Origin: Pseudomonas tolaasii NCPPB 2192
Lineage (GTDB): Bacteria; Pseudomonadota; Gammaproteobacteria; Pseudomonadales; Pseudomonadaceae
Length of the DNA stretch: 64,000 nucleotides
Assembly (NCBI RefSeq): GCF_002813445.1
Contig: NZ_PHHD01000001.1
Span: 558,001 to 622,000, forward strand
Reading direction: 5' to 3'
Shown here: piece by piece, positions 56,682-64,000 of the stretch
How the letters are laid out: every line of letters begins with the position of its first letter
Numbering within the stretch: position 1 is the first letter of the stretch
Translations under genes and position numbers: made by a program
Notes under the pieces: model-generated
Told to the model about the DNA's origin: nothing
The model's input: only the letters and a program-made list of their open reading frames with translations
Databases searched by the model: none

Positions 56682-56793
56682 ATAAAAAAGGCGCCCCGAT
56701 GGGTAATGCCAGTCAGTCAAGAAACAGCAAGAGCGAAAAGTAACCTGTGTCCGCTCTTAACTGACTGGCATTACCCCGATGGGCGCCTTTTTA
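56682..56793. terminator. Bidirectional mscL/fpr terminator, interrupted by a MITE
   Basis: The original hairpin is AATAAAAAAGGCGCC / GGCGCCTTTTTATT around a CCCGATGGG-like loop. A 70-bp palindromic insertion now sits in the loop, so both arms still face each other and the structure becomes one long hairpin. It serves mscL on plus and fpr on minus. Confidence 0.8.
56704..56773. mobile_element. 70-bp MITE with IS4-like ends
   Basis: Terminal inverted repeats TAATGCCAGTCAGTCAAGA and, at the right end, its near-perfect complement (18 of 19 positions). A 10-bp target duplication CCCCGATGGG flanks it at 56694-56703 and 56774-56783. The ends resemble IS4 ends (TAATGCCGATCAGTTAAGG) and a 10-bp duplication is close to what IS4 elements make. 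It has no coding capacity, so it must have been mobilised by a transposase elsewhere. Confidence 0.8.
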
Positions 56794-57570
56794 TTACCAG
56801 TAGTTTTCCACCGCCACTTGGCCGGGGCGGCGGCTCAGGCTCAGTTGCATATCACGTTGCTTGAGCAATTGGCGGGTGTCATCGACCATCTGCGGGTTGC
56901 CGCAAATCAACACACGCGAGTGTTCCGGGGTGAGTGCGACGCCTGCGGCGCGCTCCAGTTCGCCACTCTCGATCAGCGTGGTGATGCGCCCGTTGAGCGC
57001 GCCCGGATGCTGTTCGCGGGTAACAATTGGCAGGTACACGAGTTTGTGCGCGTACTCGGCCAGGTATTCACGTTCCCCCAGTTCTTTGATCAGCGACTGG
57101 TACGCCAACTCTTTGGCCTCACGCGCACTGTAGACCAGCACGATGCGCTCGAATTTCTCCCAGACTTCAAAGTCCTGCAGGATCGACAGAAACGGCGCCA
57201 CACCAGTGCCGGTGCCCAGCAGCCACAGGTCGCGCCCGTCCACAAAGCGGTTCAGCGTCAGGTACCCCGTGGCCTGGCGCTCGACCATCAAGGTATCGCC
57301 CACCTGCAAACGGCTTAGCTCGCTGGTGAACTCGCCGCCCGGCACAACGATGGAGAAGAAGTCCAGGTGCTCGTCAAACGGGGAGGACACGATGGAGTAA
57401 GCCCGCCACACCGTGCTGCCGTCCGCCTTAGTCACGCCCAAACGCACGAACTGGCCCGCGGTAAACCGAAAGCCCGCGTCACGAGTGGTACGCAAGGTGA
57501 ACAGGCTGGGGGTCAGCGATTGCACGTCGAGCAAGGTCTGGCGGGTAAATTTCTCGGCACTGGCGGTCAT
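56794..57570 (-). CDS. fpr: Ferredoxin--NADP+ reductase
   Basis: A 258-residue FAD-containing reductase that passes electrons between NADPH and ferredoxin or flavodoxin. FAD site RAYSIVSSPFDEHLDFFSI and VVPGGEFTSELSRLQVGD; NADPH site LLGTGTGVAPFLSILQD; the subclass terminal VENYW is present. Length is normal for the bacterial subclass. In Pseudomonas it supports iron-sulfur metabolism and oxidative stress resistance. Its start MTASAEKFTRQTLLDV is typical. Convergent with mscL. Confidence 0.95.
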   Translation of the reverse strand: MTASAEKFTRQTLLDVQSLTPSLFTLRTTRDAGFRFTAGQFVRLGVTKADGSTVWRAYSIVSSPFDEHLDFFSIVVPGGEFTSELSRLQVGDTLMVERQATGYLTLNRFVDGRDLWLLGTGTGVAPFLSILQDFEVWEKFERIVLVYSAREAKELAYQSLIKELGEREYLAEYAHKLVYLPIVTREQHPGALNGRITTLIESGELERAAGVALTPEHSRVLICGNPQMVDDTRQLLKQRDMQLSLSRRPGQVAVENYW

Positions 57571-57964
57571 GGGGGGCTCCGATCTACAGGTGCCCTAGTG
57601 TCCCTTAAAGTCGCCGACACAAACACCGCTGGTTTGTAGTGACATCACCACCGCGCTCGATGCTGGCCATGTGACTCCCTCTCTAATCAATTGGCTATTA
57701 GCCCAAGAGCCAACCCTCGTTAAACCACATACAAACTTTGTTACTTAAACCTTACACGCACCTCAAGTGACTCATACAACGCAGGAAAGCCTTGTGCGGA
57801 CCTCAGCACGCCAACTAACAGGGCAGCGAAAAACTGATTGAACCCGCCAGTTCAATAATGAAAATTTAATCCCGCCTTGTAAGCCGTGTCCTACACTCAT
57901 GTTCGTGTCGCTTTGGGGGATGAGGACGTACCCAAGTCACGGAGAAACCTATGGAGAGTTACCG
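57571..57964. other. Spacer upstream of LuxR solo gene
   Basis: An AT-richer stretch between divergent fpr and the LuxR-type gene; promoters of both should lie here. ATAATGAAAATTTAATCCC near 57854 may be part of the LuxR promoter. I could not identify a lux-box palindrome or another gene. Confidence 0.4.
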
Positions 57965-58678
57965 ATGCTCAACTGGCGCAATACACGGGTTCCCAAACTG
58001 GAAGGCGAGAACGAGACAACCACAGCGTTTGAAATGGTCATCAACGAAACCTACAAACTCGGCTTCCAATACTGTTCATTCAAGATGAGTTCTCAATCAC
58101 CCACTAATCAAACTGAACCGATTCAATTCGACAATTACCCCGCAGAATGGAACACCCTTTACAAACAAGCCCATTTTTTTGACGTAGACCCGGTAGTCGC
58201 CCACTGCAAGCGCAGTGTTTTTCCCATCCTCTGGGATGAGAAAGCCTTTAGCGACGCGCCCAATTTGTGGGATTTGGCCCAGTCATTCGGTGTGCATCTG
58301 GGTTGGACTCAATCGGTCCACGACTTCCAGGGCATCTTCAGCATGCTCACCCTGGGGCGCAGCAAAGGTGCGGTAACGCCTGAAGAGCTGTACGAAAAAG
58401 CCGGTCAGGTGTTGTGGCTCTGCCACGCGATGCACGCGGTAGTCGCACAGAATTTCGCCGACAAACCCAGCATCAAGCCGTCCTCCAAGTTGAGCGGCCG
58501 GGAAATAGAAATCCTCAGATGGTCGGCCATGGGCAAGACGGCAGAAGAAGTGGGCAAGATTATGGCGATTACCCCACGCACGGTCGTTTTTCATCTAGCC
58601 AGTGCCTCGAAAAAACTGGGCGTCAACAGCAAAATTGCCGCGGTTCTGCGTGCATCCAAAGAAGGGCTGTTTGACTGA
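57965..58678 (+). CDS. LuxR-type quorum-sensing regulator (solo)
   Basis: A 237-residue regulator with an N-terminal autoinducer-binding domain (about 18-155) and a C-terminal LuxR HTH (170-235: KLSGREIEILRWSAMGKTAE, VGKIMAITPRTVVFHLASAS, KKLGV). Key ligand residues look conserved: Trp and Tyr in EWNTLY, Asp in DVDPVV, Trp in FPILWDE. The start at 57965 has GGAGAG upstream; an earlier ATG at 57899 lacks it. No luxI-type synthase lies in the window, so it may sense signals of others. Confidence 0.87.
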   Translation: MLNWRNTRVPKLEGENETTTAFEMVINETYKLGFQYCSFKMSSQSPTNQTEPIQFDNYPAEWNTLYKQAHFFDVDPVVAHCKRSVFPILWDEKAFSDAPNLWDLAQSFGVHLGWTQSVHDFQGIFSMLTLGRSKGAVTPEELYEKAGQVLWLCHAMHAVVAQNFADKPSIKPSSKLSGREIEILRWSAMGKTAEEVGKIMAITPRTVVFHLASASKKLGVNSKIAAVLRASKEGLFD

Positions 58679-58841
58679 CCCACAAACACCGCATGTATTC
58701 CCGTCGAAAAAAAAGTAACATTTACGACCCATTCTGAGTGTTGAAGCCGCCCCAAAGGCGCCGCCTCGCAGTTCACTCAGACGGTTCGGCCCACGCCCGC
58801 ATTCGCCGAACACCCATCGATGACCCAGAGCCTCCCCCGCC

Positions 58842-59966
58842 ATGCCCCTGCTTGACAGCCCTTTCGCCCAGCTCGATCTGATCCGCCAGCCAGAGCAACA
58901 CAATGATCCGCTGCAAGCTTTCGATGCCGCCGATGAATACCTGCTCAATCATTTGGCCGAACAGCAACCGGCGCCTGCGACCCGTGTGCTGGTGCTCAAC
59001 GACAGCTTCGGCGCACTGGCTGCCAGCCTTGAAGGTCATGTGCAGGTGACGTCCAGCGGCGACTCCTTTCTGGCTGCCCAGGGCCTTGAGAAGAACCTCG
59101 CGCGCAACGCCAAGGCATTTGATGCCGTGCCATTCATCCCGGCGAACCTGACGCCCGCCGGGCCGTTCGACCGTGTGCTGATCCGTGTACCGAAAACCCT
59201 GGCCTTGCTGGAAGAACAGTTGATCCGCCTGCAAGGCCAGCTGTCGCCGGGCGCCGAGGTGATTGCCGGGGCGATGATCAAGCACTTGCCACGGGCGGCG
59301 GGCGAATTGCTGGAGCGTTATATCGGCCCGATGCACGCCTCGCTGGCGGTCAAAAAAGCCCGCTTGCTGATTGCCACCGTGGATGATCGCCCCGTCGCCG
59401 TCTCGCCCTACCCCACCCGCTACTGCCTGGACGCGCCGGCGATCGAGCTGCTCAACCACGCCAACGTGTTTTGCCGCGAAGGTCTGGATATCGGCACCCG
59501 CGCGTTTCTGCCGCACTTGCCGAAAAACCTCGGCAACGCCCGCGTGGCGGACCTGGGTTGCGGTAACGGCGTATTGGCCATCGCCAGCGCCCTGCACAAC
59601 CCCGACGCGCAGTACACGTTGGTGGATGAGTCCTATATGGCCGTGCAATCGGCGGCCGAGAACTGGAAGGCCGCACTGGGTGAGCGCGAGGTGGTAGTAC
59701 GTGCCGGCGATGGCCTGGCTGGCCAGGAGCCGCAGTCGCTGGACGTGGTGCTGTGCAATCCGCCATTCCATCAACAACAGGTGGTGGGTGACTTTCTGGC
59801 CTGGCGCATGTTCCAGCAGGCACGGGAAAGCCTGGTGGTCGGCGGCGCCTTGTATATCGTCGGCAACCGCCACTTGGGCTATCACACCAAGCTGGCGCGG
59901 TTGTTCCGCGGTGTCGAGCAAGTCGCCACCACACCTAAATTCGTGGTTCTCAAAGCGCGCAAATAA
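58842..59966 (+). CDS. rlmG: 23S rRNA (guanine-N2)-methyltransferase RlmG
   Basis: A 374-residue RsmC/RlmG-type enzyme made of two Rossmann-like halves: an inactive N-terminal half (8-180) and a SAM-binding half with VADLGCGNGVLAIASAL (residues 234-250) and catalytic NPPFH (about 306-310). VKKARLLIATVDDRP and the PYPTRYCLD link are typical. It would methylate G1835 of 23S rRNA. RsmC is the closest alternative, but length and motifs fit RlmG best. It is followed by a terminator hairpin shared with the cio operon. Confidence 0.9.
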   Translation: MPLLDSPFAQLDLIRQPEQHNDPLQAFDAADEYLLNHLAEQQPAPATRVLVLNDSFGALAASLEGHVQVTSSGDSFLAAQGLEKNLARNAKAFDAVPFIPANLTPAGPFDRVLIRVPKTLALLEEQLIRLQGQLSPGAEVIAGAMIKHLPRAAGELLERYIGPMHASLAVKKARLLIATVDDRPVAVSPYPTRYCLDAPAIELLNHANVFCREGLDIGTRAFLPHLPKNLGNARVADLGCGNGVLAIASALHNPDAQYTLVDESYMAVQSAAENWKAALGEREVVVRAGDGLAGQEPQSLDVVLCNPPFHQQQVVGDFLAWRMFQQARESLVVGGALYIVGNRHLGYHTKLARLFRGVEQVATTPKFVVLKARK

Positions 59967-59968
59967 AA

Positions 59969-59998
59969 AACCCTGCCTTTCTGGCAAAAGGCAGGGTT
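59969..59998 (-). terminator. Terminator between rlmG and the cio operon
   Basis: A perfect 12-bp stem, AACCCTGCCTTT, with a six-base loop. On the minus strand the 3' arm runs into TTTTTATTT, so it best ends the cioAB transcript; it can also stop rlmG. Confidence 0.85.
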
Positions 59999-60030
59999 GA
60001 ACGCCGGGCCGCAAAGACCGGGTCGGAAGG

Positions 60031-60198
60031 TCAGTGAGTCGTCAGGCCAGCCGCATTCATGAACATGCGCATCAGGCTGGCCACGATGAACAGGGCCAGC
60101 ACGCTGCCGGTCCAGATCATCGCCAACCAGCCCAGGCGCCGCCACAGCGGTTGCTTCTCGGCCTGTTCGATCTCTTGCAATGTAGGTTTGCCGGACAT
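60031..60198 (-). CDS. DUF2474 small membrane subunit of cytochrome bd-type oxidase
   Basis: A 55-residue protein reading MSGKPTLQEIEQAEKQPLWR, then one TM segment (GWLAMIWTGSVLALFIVASL) and a short tail ending LTTH. DUF2474 proteins follow cioB in many proteobacteria and are the CydX-like third subunit. It begins 12 bases beyond the cioB stop with GGAGGTG before its ATG. Too short for many gene finders but well supported by position, ribosome-binding site and pattern. Confidence 0.85.
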   Translation of the reverse strand: MSGKPTLQEIEQAEKQPLWRRLGWLAMIWTGSVLALFIVASLMRMFMNAAGLTTH

Positions 60199-60210
60199 GG
60201 GACGCACCTC

Positions 60211-61218
60211 CTAGTGATAACCGTCTTCGTGGGTGACCTTGCCGCGGAATACGTAGTAGCTCCAGAAGGTGTAGCCCAGGATGAACGGGATGATGAACAG
60301 CGTGCCCACCAGCATGAAGCCCTGGCTCTGCGGCGGCGCGGCGGCATCCCAGATCGACACCGACGGCGGAATGATGTTCGGCCACAGGCTGATCCCCAGG
60401 CCGCTGTAGCCGAGGAAGATCAACACCAGTGTCAGCAGAAACGGCGTGTAGTGCGCATTACGCGCCACGGCGCGGATCAAGCCGTACATGGTCACCAGTA
60501 CCAGAATCGGCACCGGCAGGAACCAGAACAGGTTCGGCAGGGTAAACCAGCGCGAGGCGATTTCGGGGTGCGCCAGCGGCGTCCACAGGCTGACGATACC
60601 GATCACCGCCAACACCACAAATGCCAACGGCCGCGCCAGATTGTGCATCTGCTCCTGCAACTTGCCTTCGGTCTTCATGATCAGCCAGGTGCAGCCAAGC
60701 AAGGCATAGGCAACCACCAACGCCACGCCGCAAAACATCGTGAATGGCGTCAGCCAGTCCAGCGAGCCACCGGCAAACTGACGGTCCACCACCGGAATGC
60801 CGTCGATAAACGCTCCCAGTGCCACGCCCTGAAAGAACGTCGCCGCGATGGAGCCGCCGATAAACGCCTTGTCCCACAGATGACGCTTGTGGTCCTTGGC
60901 CTTGAAGCGAAACTCGAAGGCCACGCCGCGGAAAATCAACCCGATCAGCATCAGGATCAGCGGCAGGTACAACGCCGACAACACCACCGAATAAGCCAGC
61001 GGAAACGCACCGAACAACGCCGCACCGCCGAGTACCAGCCAGGTTTCATTACCGTCCCAGACCGGCGCGACGGTGTTCATCATCACGTCACGGTCGACTT
61101 TGCCCGGAATAAACGGAAAGAGGATGCCGATGCCGAGGTCGAAGCCGTCCATGACCACGTACATCATGATGCCGAAGATGATGATCACGGCCCAGATCAG
61201 CGGAAGATCAATACCCAT
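60211..61218 (-). CDS. cioB: Cyanide-insensitive ubiquinol oxidase subunit II
   Basis: A 335-residue CydB-type subunit with about eight TM helices. Family start MGIDLPLIWAVIIIFGIMMY and VMDGFDLGIGILFPFIPGKVDRD (about 20-45), then NTVAPVWDGNETWLVLGGAALFG and FKAKDHKRHLWDKAF. The ATG at 61218 is one base beyond the cioA stop and is the first that gives the right N-terminus. Forms the terminal oxidase with CioA and probably DUF2474. Confidence 0.95.
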   Translation of the reverse strand: MGIDLPLIWAVIIIFGIMMYVVMDGFDLGIGILFPFIPGKVDRDVMMNTVAPVWDGNETWLVLGGAALFGAFPLAYSVVLSALYLPLILMLIGLIFRGVAFEFRFKAKDHKRHLWDKAFIGGSIAATFFQGVALGAFIDGIPVVDRQFAGGSLDWLTPFTMFCGVALVVAYALLGCTWLIMKTEGKLQEQMHNLARPLAFVVLAVIGIVSLWTPLAHPEIASRWFTLPNLFWFLPVPILVLVTMYGLIRAVARNAHYTPFLLTLVLIFLGYSGLGISLWPNIIPPSVSIWDAAAPPQSQGFMLVGTLFIIPFILGYTFWSYYVFRGKVTHEDGYH

Positions 61219-61219
61219 C

Positions 61220-62659
61220 TCAATGCCCCTTGTGCTGGATGTGGGTGTGCTCGTCGTCGCTGCCATCATCGGCGGCGGACAACGGACGGGCCGGCGTGCG
61301 TTTCTGGCCGGGGCCACCGTGGGTCGGCTCGCTGCCCTCGTGGGTCTGCGGACCTTTGCGCACCAGGCGCATCATGTAGCCCAACCCGGCGCCGAACAGT
61401 GCGAAGTACACCACCACAAACAGCACCAGCGTAATCGTCATCTGCGCCAGGCTGTGCCCGGAGGAGGCATCCGCCGTGCGCATCAACCCGTAGACCACCC
61501 ATGGCTGGCGACCGATTTCAGTGGTGAACCAGCCGGCGAGAATCGCGATCAGGCCGGACGGGCCCATCCACAGCGCCAGGTACAGGAACGGCTTGGACGT
61601 GTACATCTTGTCGCCCCGGCGCAGCCAGAGGCTGAACAGGCCGGTGAAAATCATCAGGAAGCCCAGGCCGACCATGACCCGGAACGACCAGAACACGATG
61701 GTCGAATTGGGGCGGTCCTCAGGCGGGAATTCCTTGAGCGCTGGCACCTGCTTGTCCAGGGAGTGGGTCAGGATCAGGCTGCCCAGGTACGGGATTTCCA
61801 CTGCATATTTGGTTTTTTCGGCCTTCATGTCGGGCCAGCCGAACAGGATCAGCGGCGTCGGTTCATTACCGATGTTTTCCCAATGCCCTTCGATTGCGGC
61901 GATTTTCGCCGGCTGATGCTTGAGGGTGTTGAGGCCGTGGAAGTCGCCGATCACCGCCTGGATAGGCGCAACGATCAGGGCCATCCACATTGCCATCGAC
62001 AACATGGTGCGAATTGCCGGGTTGTCCTTGCCGCGCAGCAAGTGCCAGGCCGCCGACGAGCCGACGAAGAACGCGGTCGCCACAAAGGCCGCCGTGGCCA
62101 TGTGCGCCAGGCGATAGGGGAACGAGGGGTTGAAGACCACAGCGAACCAGTCGGTCGGAATCACGCGGCCATCAATGATTTCAAAGCCCTGGGGCGTCTG
62201 CATCCAGCTGTTGGACGACAGGATCCAGAAGGTCGAAATCAATGTACCCACCGCCACCATCACGGTGGAGAAGAAGTGCAGCTTGCGCCCCACCTTGTTC
62301 CAGCCGAACAGCATGACCCCGAGGAAACCAGCCTCCAGGAAGAAGGCCGTGAGCACTTCATAGGTCAGAAGCGGCCCGGTGACGGCGCCGGCGAAGTCCG
62401 AGAAACGGCTCCAGTTGGTGCCGAACTGATAGGCCATGACCAGGCCCGAGACCACGCCCATGCCGAAGTTGACGGCAAAGATCTTCGACCAGAAATGGTA
62501 GAGGTCACGGTAGGTGTCGTTGTGCGTCTTGAGCCACAAGCCTTCCAGCACCGCAAGGTAACTGGCCAGGCCGATGGTGATCGCCGGGAACAGGATGTGG
62601 AAAGAGATGGTGAACGCGAATTGAATTCGGGCGAGATCTAGCGCCTCCAAACCGAACAT
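61220..62659 (-). CDS. cioA: Cyanide-insensitive ubiquinol oxidase subunit I
   Basis: A 479-residue CydA-type subunit that binds the three hemes and oxidises ubiquinol. MFGLEALDLARIQFAFTISF then HILFPAITIG gives the first heme ligand His; GSNSWMQTPQGF-type SSNSWMQTPQGFEIIDGRVI and TEIGRQPWVVYGLMRTADAS are conserved. The quinol loop is short, as in CioA and unlike E. coli CydA. AGAGGAAG precedes the ATG at 62659. First gene of the operon; a perfect ANR box lies 159 bases upstream. Confidence 0.95.
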   Translation of the reverse strand: MFGLEALDLARIQFAFTISFHILFPAITIGLASYLAVLEGLWLKTHNDTYRDLYHFWSKIFAVNFGMGVVSGLVMAYQFGTNWSRFSDFAGAVTGPLLTYEVLTAFFLEAGFLGVMLFGWNKVGRKLHFFSTVMVAVGTLISTFWILSSNSWMQTPQGFEIIDGRVIPTDWFAVVFNPSFPYRLAHMATAAFVATAFFVGSSAAWHLLRGKDNPAIRTMLSMAMWMALIVAPIQAVIGDFHGLNTLKHQPAKIAAIEGHWENIGNEPTPLILFGWPDMKAEKTKYAVEIPYLGSLILTHSLDKQVPALKEFPPEDRPNSTIVFWSFRVMVGLGFLMIFTGLFSLWLRRGDKMYTSKPFLYLALWMGPSGLIAILAGWFTTEIGRQPWVVYGLMRTADASSGHSLAQMTITLVLFVVVYFALFGAGLGYMMRLVRKGPQTHEGSEPTHGGPGQKRTPARPLSAADDGSDDEHTHIQHKGH

Positions 62660-62978
62660 AAGTCTTCCTCTGTCAGGTAATACCGGCTGCTGGCTGGGAG
62701 CCTGCACCCACTGCCCCCACGGATATGGAGTGTGGCGAATTCAAATTCGTTTCTTTTTTAACCAGCTACGTGGGGAATCTGGCCTTTTGGGCCGCCAGAA
62801 CAATCCCGGGGCCGGTTTTGATCTGGATCAAGCATTGCTGAAAGAGTAGTCCCATTTTCGACCGAGGGTCGTGTGGTCCTTTGCCGCGTGACAGACTGCC
62901 TCAGCTCAGTTGTTGCAACTATCTGTTACAACTTAGTGATAATCTCGGCGCTCCCTCCGGCCCTGACCAGAATTTCCG
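62660..62978. promoter_or_regulatory. Divergent spacer between cioA and the MFS gene
   Basis: Holds the promoters of both operons and the ANR box at 62818-62831. A GC-rich palindromic area GGCCTTTTGGGCCGCC lies next to it. I see no gene here. Confidence 0.5.
62818..62831. promoter_or_regulatory. ANR/FNR box, perfect consensus
   Basis: TTGAT-CTGG-ATCAA, an exact match to the FNR/ANR consensus, 159 bases upstream of cioA. In P. aeruginosa ANR represses cioAB under low oxygen, so oxygen control is expected here. The divergent MFS gene is 148 bases to the right and could also respond. Confidence 0.85.
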
Positions 62979-64000
62979 ATGCCTAGTGAACCCGCGTTGC
63001 TGTTGCGTCACCACCGCCCTTTCATCGCGTTCTGGCTGGCGCGCATCTTCACCGCCAGCGGCTTCCAGATGCTCACCGTGGCCATCGGCTGGAACCTCTA
63101 CCAACTGACCGGCAACGTGCTGGACCTGGGCCTTGTCGGCCTGGTGGAGTTTGTTCCGCGTGTGCTGTTCATGTTGCACACGGGCCACGTAGCCGACCGT
63201 TATGACCGGCGCAAGGTTGCCGCCATCTGCCAGACCTTGCAGGCGCTGATCGCGCTGTCCCTGGCCATCGGCGGCCTGACCGGCCACGTGACCCGCGAGA
63301 TGATCTTCATCCTCGCCTTCCTGCTGGGCGCCGCGCGCTCCTTTGAAATGCCCACCACCCAAGCCCTGCTGCCGAGCATCGTGCCCACCGCGCTGTTCCC
63401 GCGCGCCGTGGCATCGTCGCAGTCCGCCCAGCAACTGGCCACTATCGTTGCGCCCGCACTGGGCGGTTTGCTCTATGCGTTCGGCAGCGTGTGGGTGTAC
63501 GGCCCGACCGTTGCGCTGTACCTGATCGCCTGCGTGCTGACCCTCAACCTGCCCGCGCGCCAGACGCCACTGAACAAAGCCAAGGCGACCATGGATTCGC
63601 TGCTGGCCGGCATCCGCTTCATTCGCAGCCGCCCGGACATCCTCGGCGCCATCTCCCTCGACCTGTTCGCCGTGCTGCTGGGCGGCGCCACCGCGTTGCT
63701 GCCGGTGTTCGCTAAAGACATCCTGCTGACCGGCGCCTGGGGCCTGGGCTTGTTGCGCTCGGCACCGGCGGTGGGGGCGTTACTGATGTCGCTGTGGCTG
63801 GCACGGTTCTCGGTAGACCGCCATGTGGGCCGCGTGATGTTCACTGCCGTCGGCGTGTTTGGCGTGGCAACCATTGCCTTTGGCCTGTCGACATCGTTCT
63901 GGTTTTCAATGGCGGTGCTGGTGGTGCTGGGCGCGGCGGACATGATCAGCATGGTGATCCGCGCGTCTTTCGTGCAGCTGGAAACCCCGGACGAAATGCG
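62979..64000 (+). CDS. MFS transporter, EntS-like, cut by window end
   Basis: The first 340 residues of a major facilitator exporter of the EntS/MFS_3 type. N-terminus MPSEPALLLRHHRPFIAFWL then ARIFTASGFQMLTVAIGWNL, and the loop signature GHVADRYDRRKVAAI (about 69-83). At least nine TM helices are visible before the sequence stops. The ATG at 62979 has the first acceptable context after an AT-rich leader. It is divergent from cioAB. Such proteins export siderophores or other small molecules. Confidence 0.88.
   Translation, partial: MPSEPALLLRHHRPFIAFWLARIFTASGFQMLTVAIGWNLYQLTGNVLDLGLVGLVEFVPRVLFMLHTGHVADRYDRRKVAAICQTLQALIALSLAIGGLTGHVTREMIFILAFLLGAARSFEMPTTQALLPSIVPTALFPRAVASSQSAQQLATIVAPALGGLLYAFGSVWVYGPTVALYLIACVLTLNLPARQTPLNKAKATMDSLLAGIRFIRSRPDILGAISLDLFAVLLGGATALLPVFAKDILLTGAWGLGLLRSAPAVGALLMSLWLARFSVDRHVGRVMFTAVGVFGVATIAFGLSTSFWFSMAVLVVLGAADMISMVIRASFVQLETPDEM

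Overview
The window looks like the chromosome of a fluorescent Pseudomonas (P. fluorescens group). The right-hand 39 kb is GC-rich core sequence carrying recognisable Pseudomonas genes (gdhA, ettA, morA, glyA, cstA, mapZ, radA, ankB, katB, mscL, fpr, rlmG, cioAB). From memory their order matches the P. aeruginosa gdhA-ettA-morA-glyA-yjiA-cstA-mapZ-radA-ankB-katB-mscL-fpr neighbourhood. The spacers carry the GTGGGAGCTGGCTTGCCTGC palindromes (REP/REPIN) typical of P. fluorescens. No rRNA gene, intact tRNA gene, CRISPR array or intact transposase was seen.

Positions 1 to about 25,000 are an accessory region with lower GC, long gene-poor spacers and decayed genes. The first part (491-16,829) is an efflux and stress cluster. 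A minus-strand set encodes an MFS exporter and a MexEF-OprN-like RND pump (adaptor, pump, outer-membrane channel). It is followed by three GlxA-type AraC regulators (DJ-1/PfpI domain plus helix-turn-helix), an SDR oxidoreductase, an isonitrile-hydratase-like DJ-1 protein and a SCO/PCu(A)C copper chaperone pair. AAACG-type inverted repeats lie in front of all three regulators. The second regulator appears to have lost its ATG, with ACG in its place.

Positions 17,387-24,024 resemble the backbone of an integrated element: a glycine-zipper zinc-ribbon protein, DUF932, a YqaJ-type exonuclease, a cysteine-rich Gp3-like protein, a short RadC/JAB protein, an inovirus Gp2-like replication protein, an AlpA regulator and an AT-rich orphan gene. 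Hairpin terminators separate several of them. A decayed carbohydrate-porin gene follows. At 24,971-24,994 there is a sequence resembling the 3' end of a tRNA or tmRNA gene, ending in CCA, with a strong terminator just downstream; this may be the right attachment site of the island.

The core region runs from a DUF6124-like small gene (25,376) to a partial MFS exporter at the right edge. It covers envelope functions (ArnT-like glycosyltransferase, YqhA, lipoproteins, DUF4105), a Lon-family protease, nitrogen and one-carbon metabolism (gdhA, glyA), c-di-GMP signalling (morA, mapZ), translation control (ettA), oxidative-stress defence (katB, ankB, fpr), mechanosensation (mscL), a LuxR solo and the cyanide-insensitive oxidase cioAB with a perfect ANR/FNR box upstream.

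The best candidate for something new is at 46,799-48,421. Two adjacent genes encode effector-like proteases, a zincin with HEIGH and a YopT-type cysteine protease with a Cys/His/Asp triad. Each is preceded by the same 33-bp bipartite promoter-like element, suggesting a small regulon under an alternative, probably ECF-type, sigma factor. A second clear structure is a 70-bp IS4-like MITE with a 10-bp target duplication, inserted in the loop of the mscL/fpr terminator.
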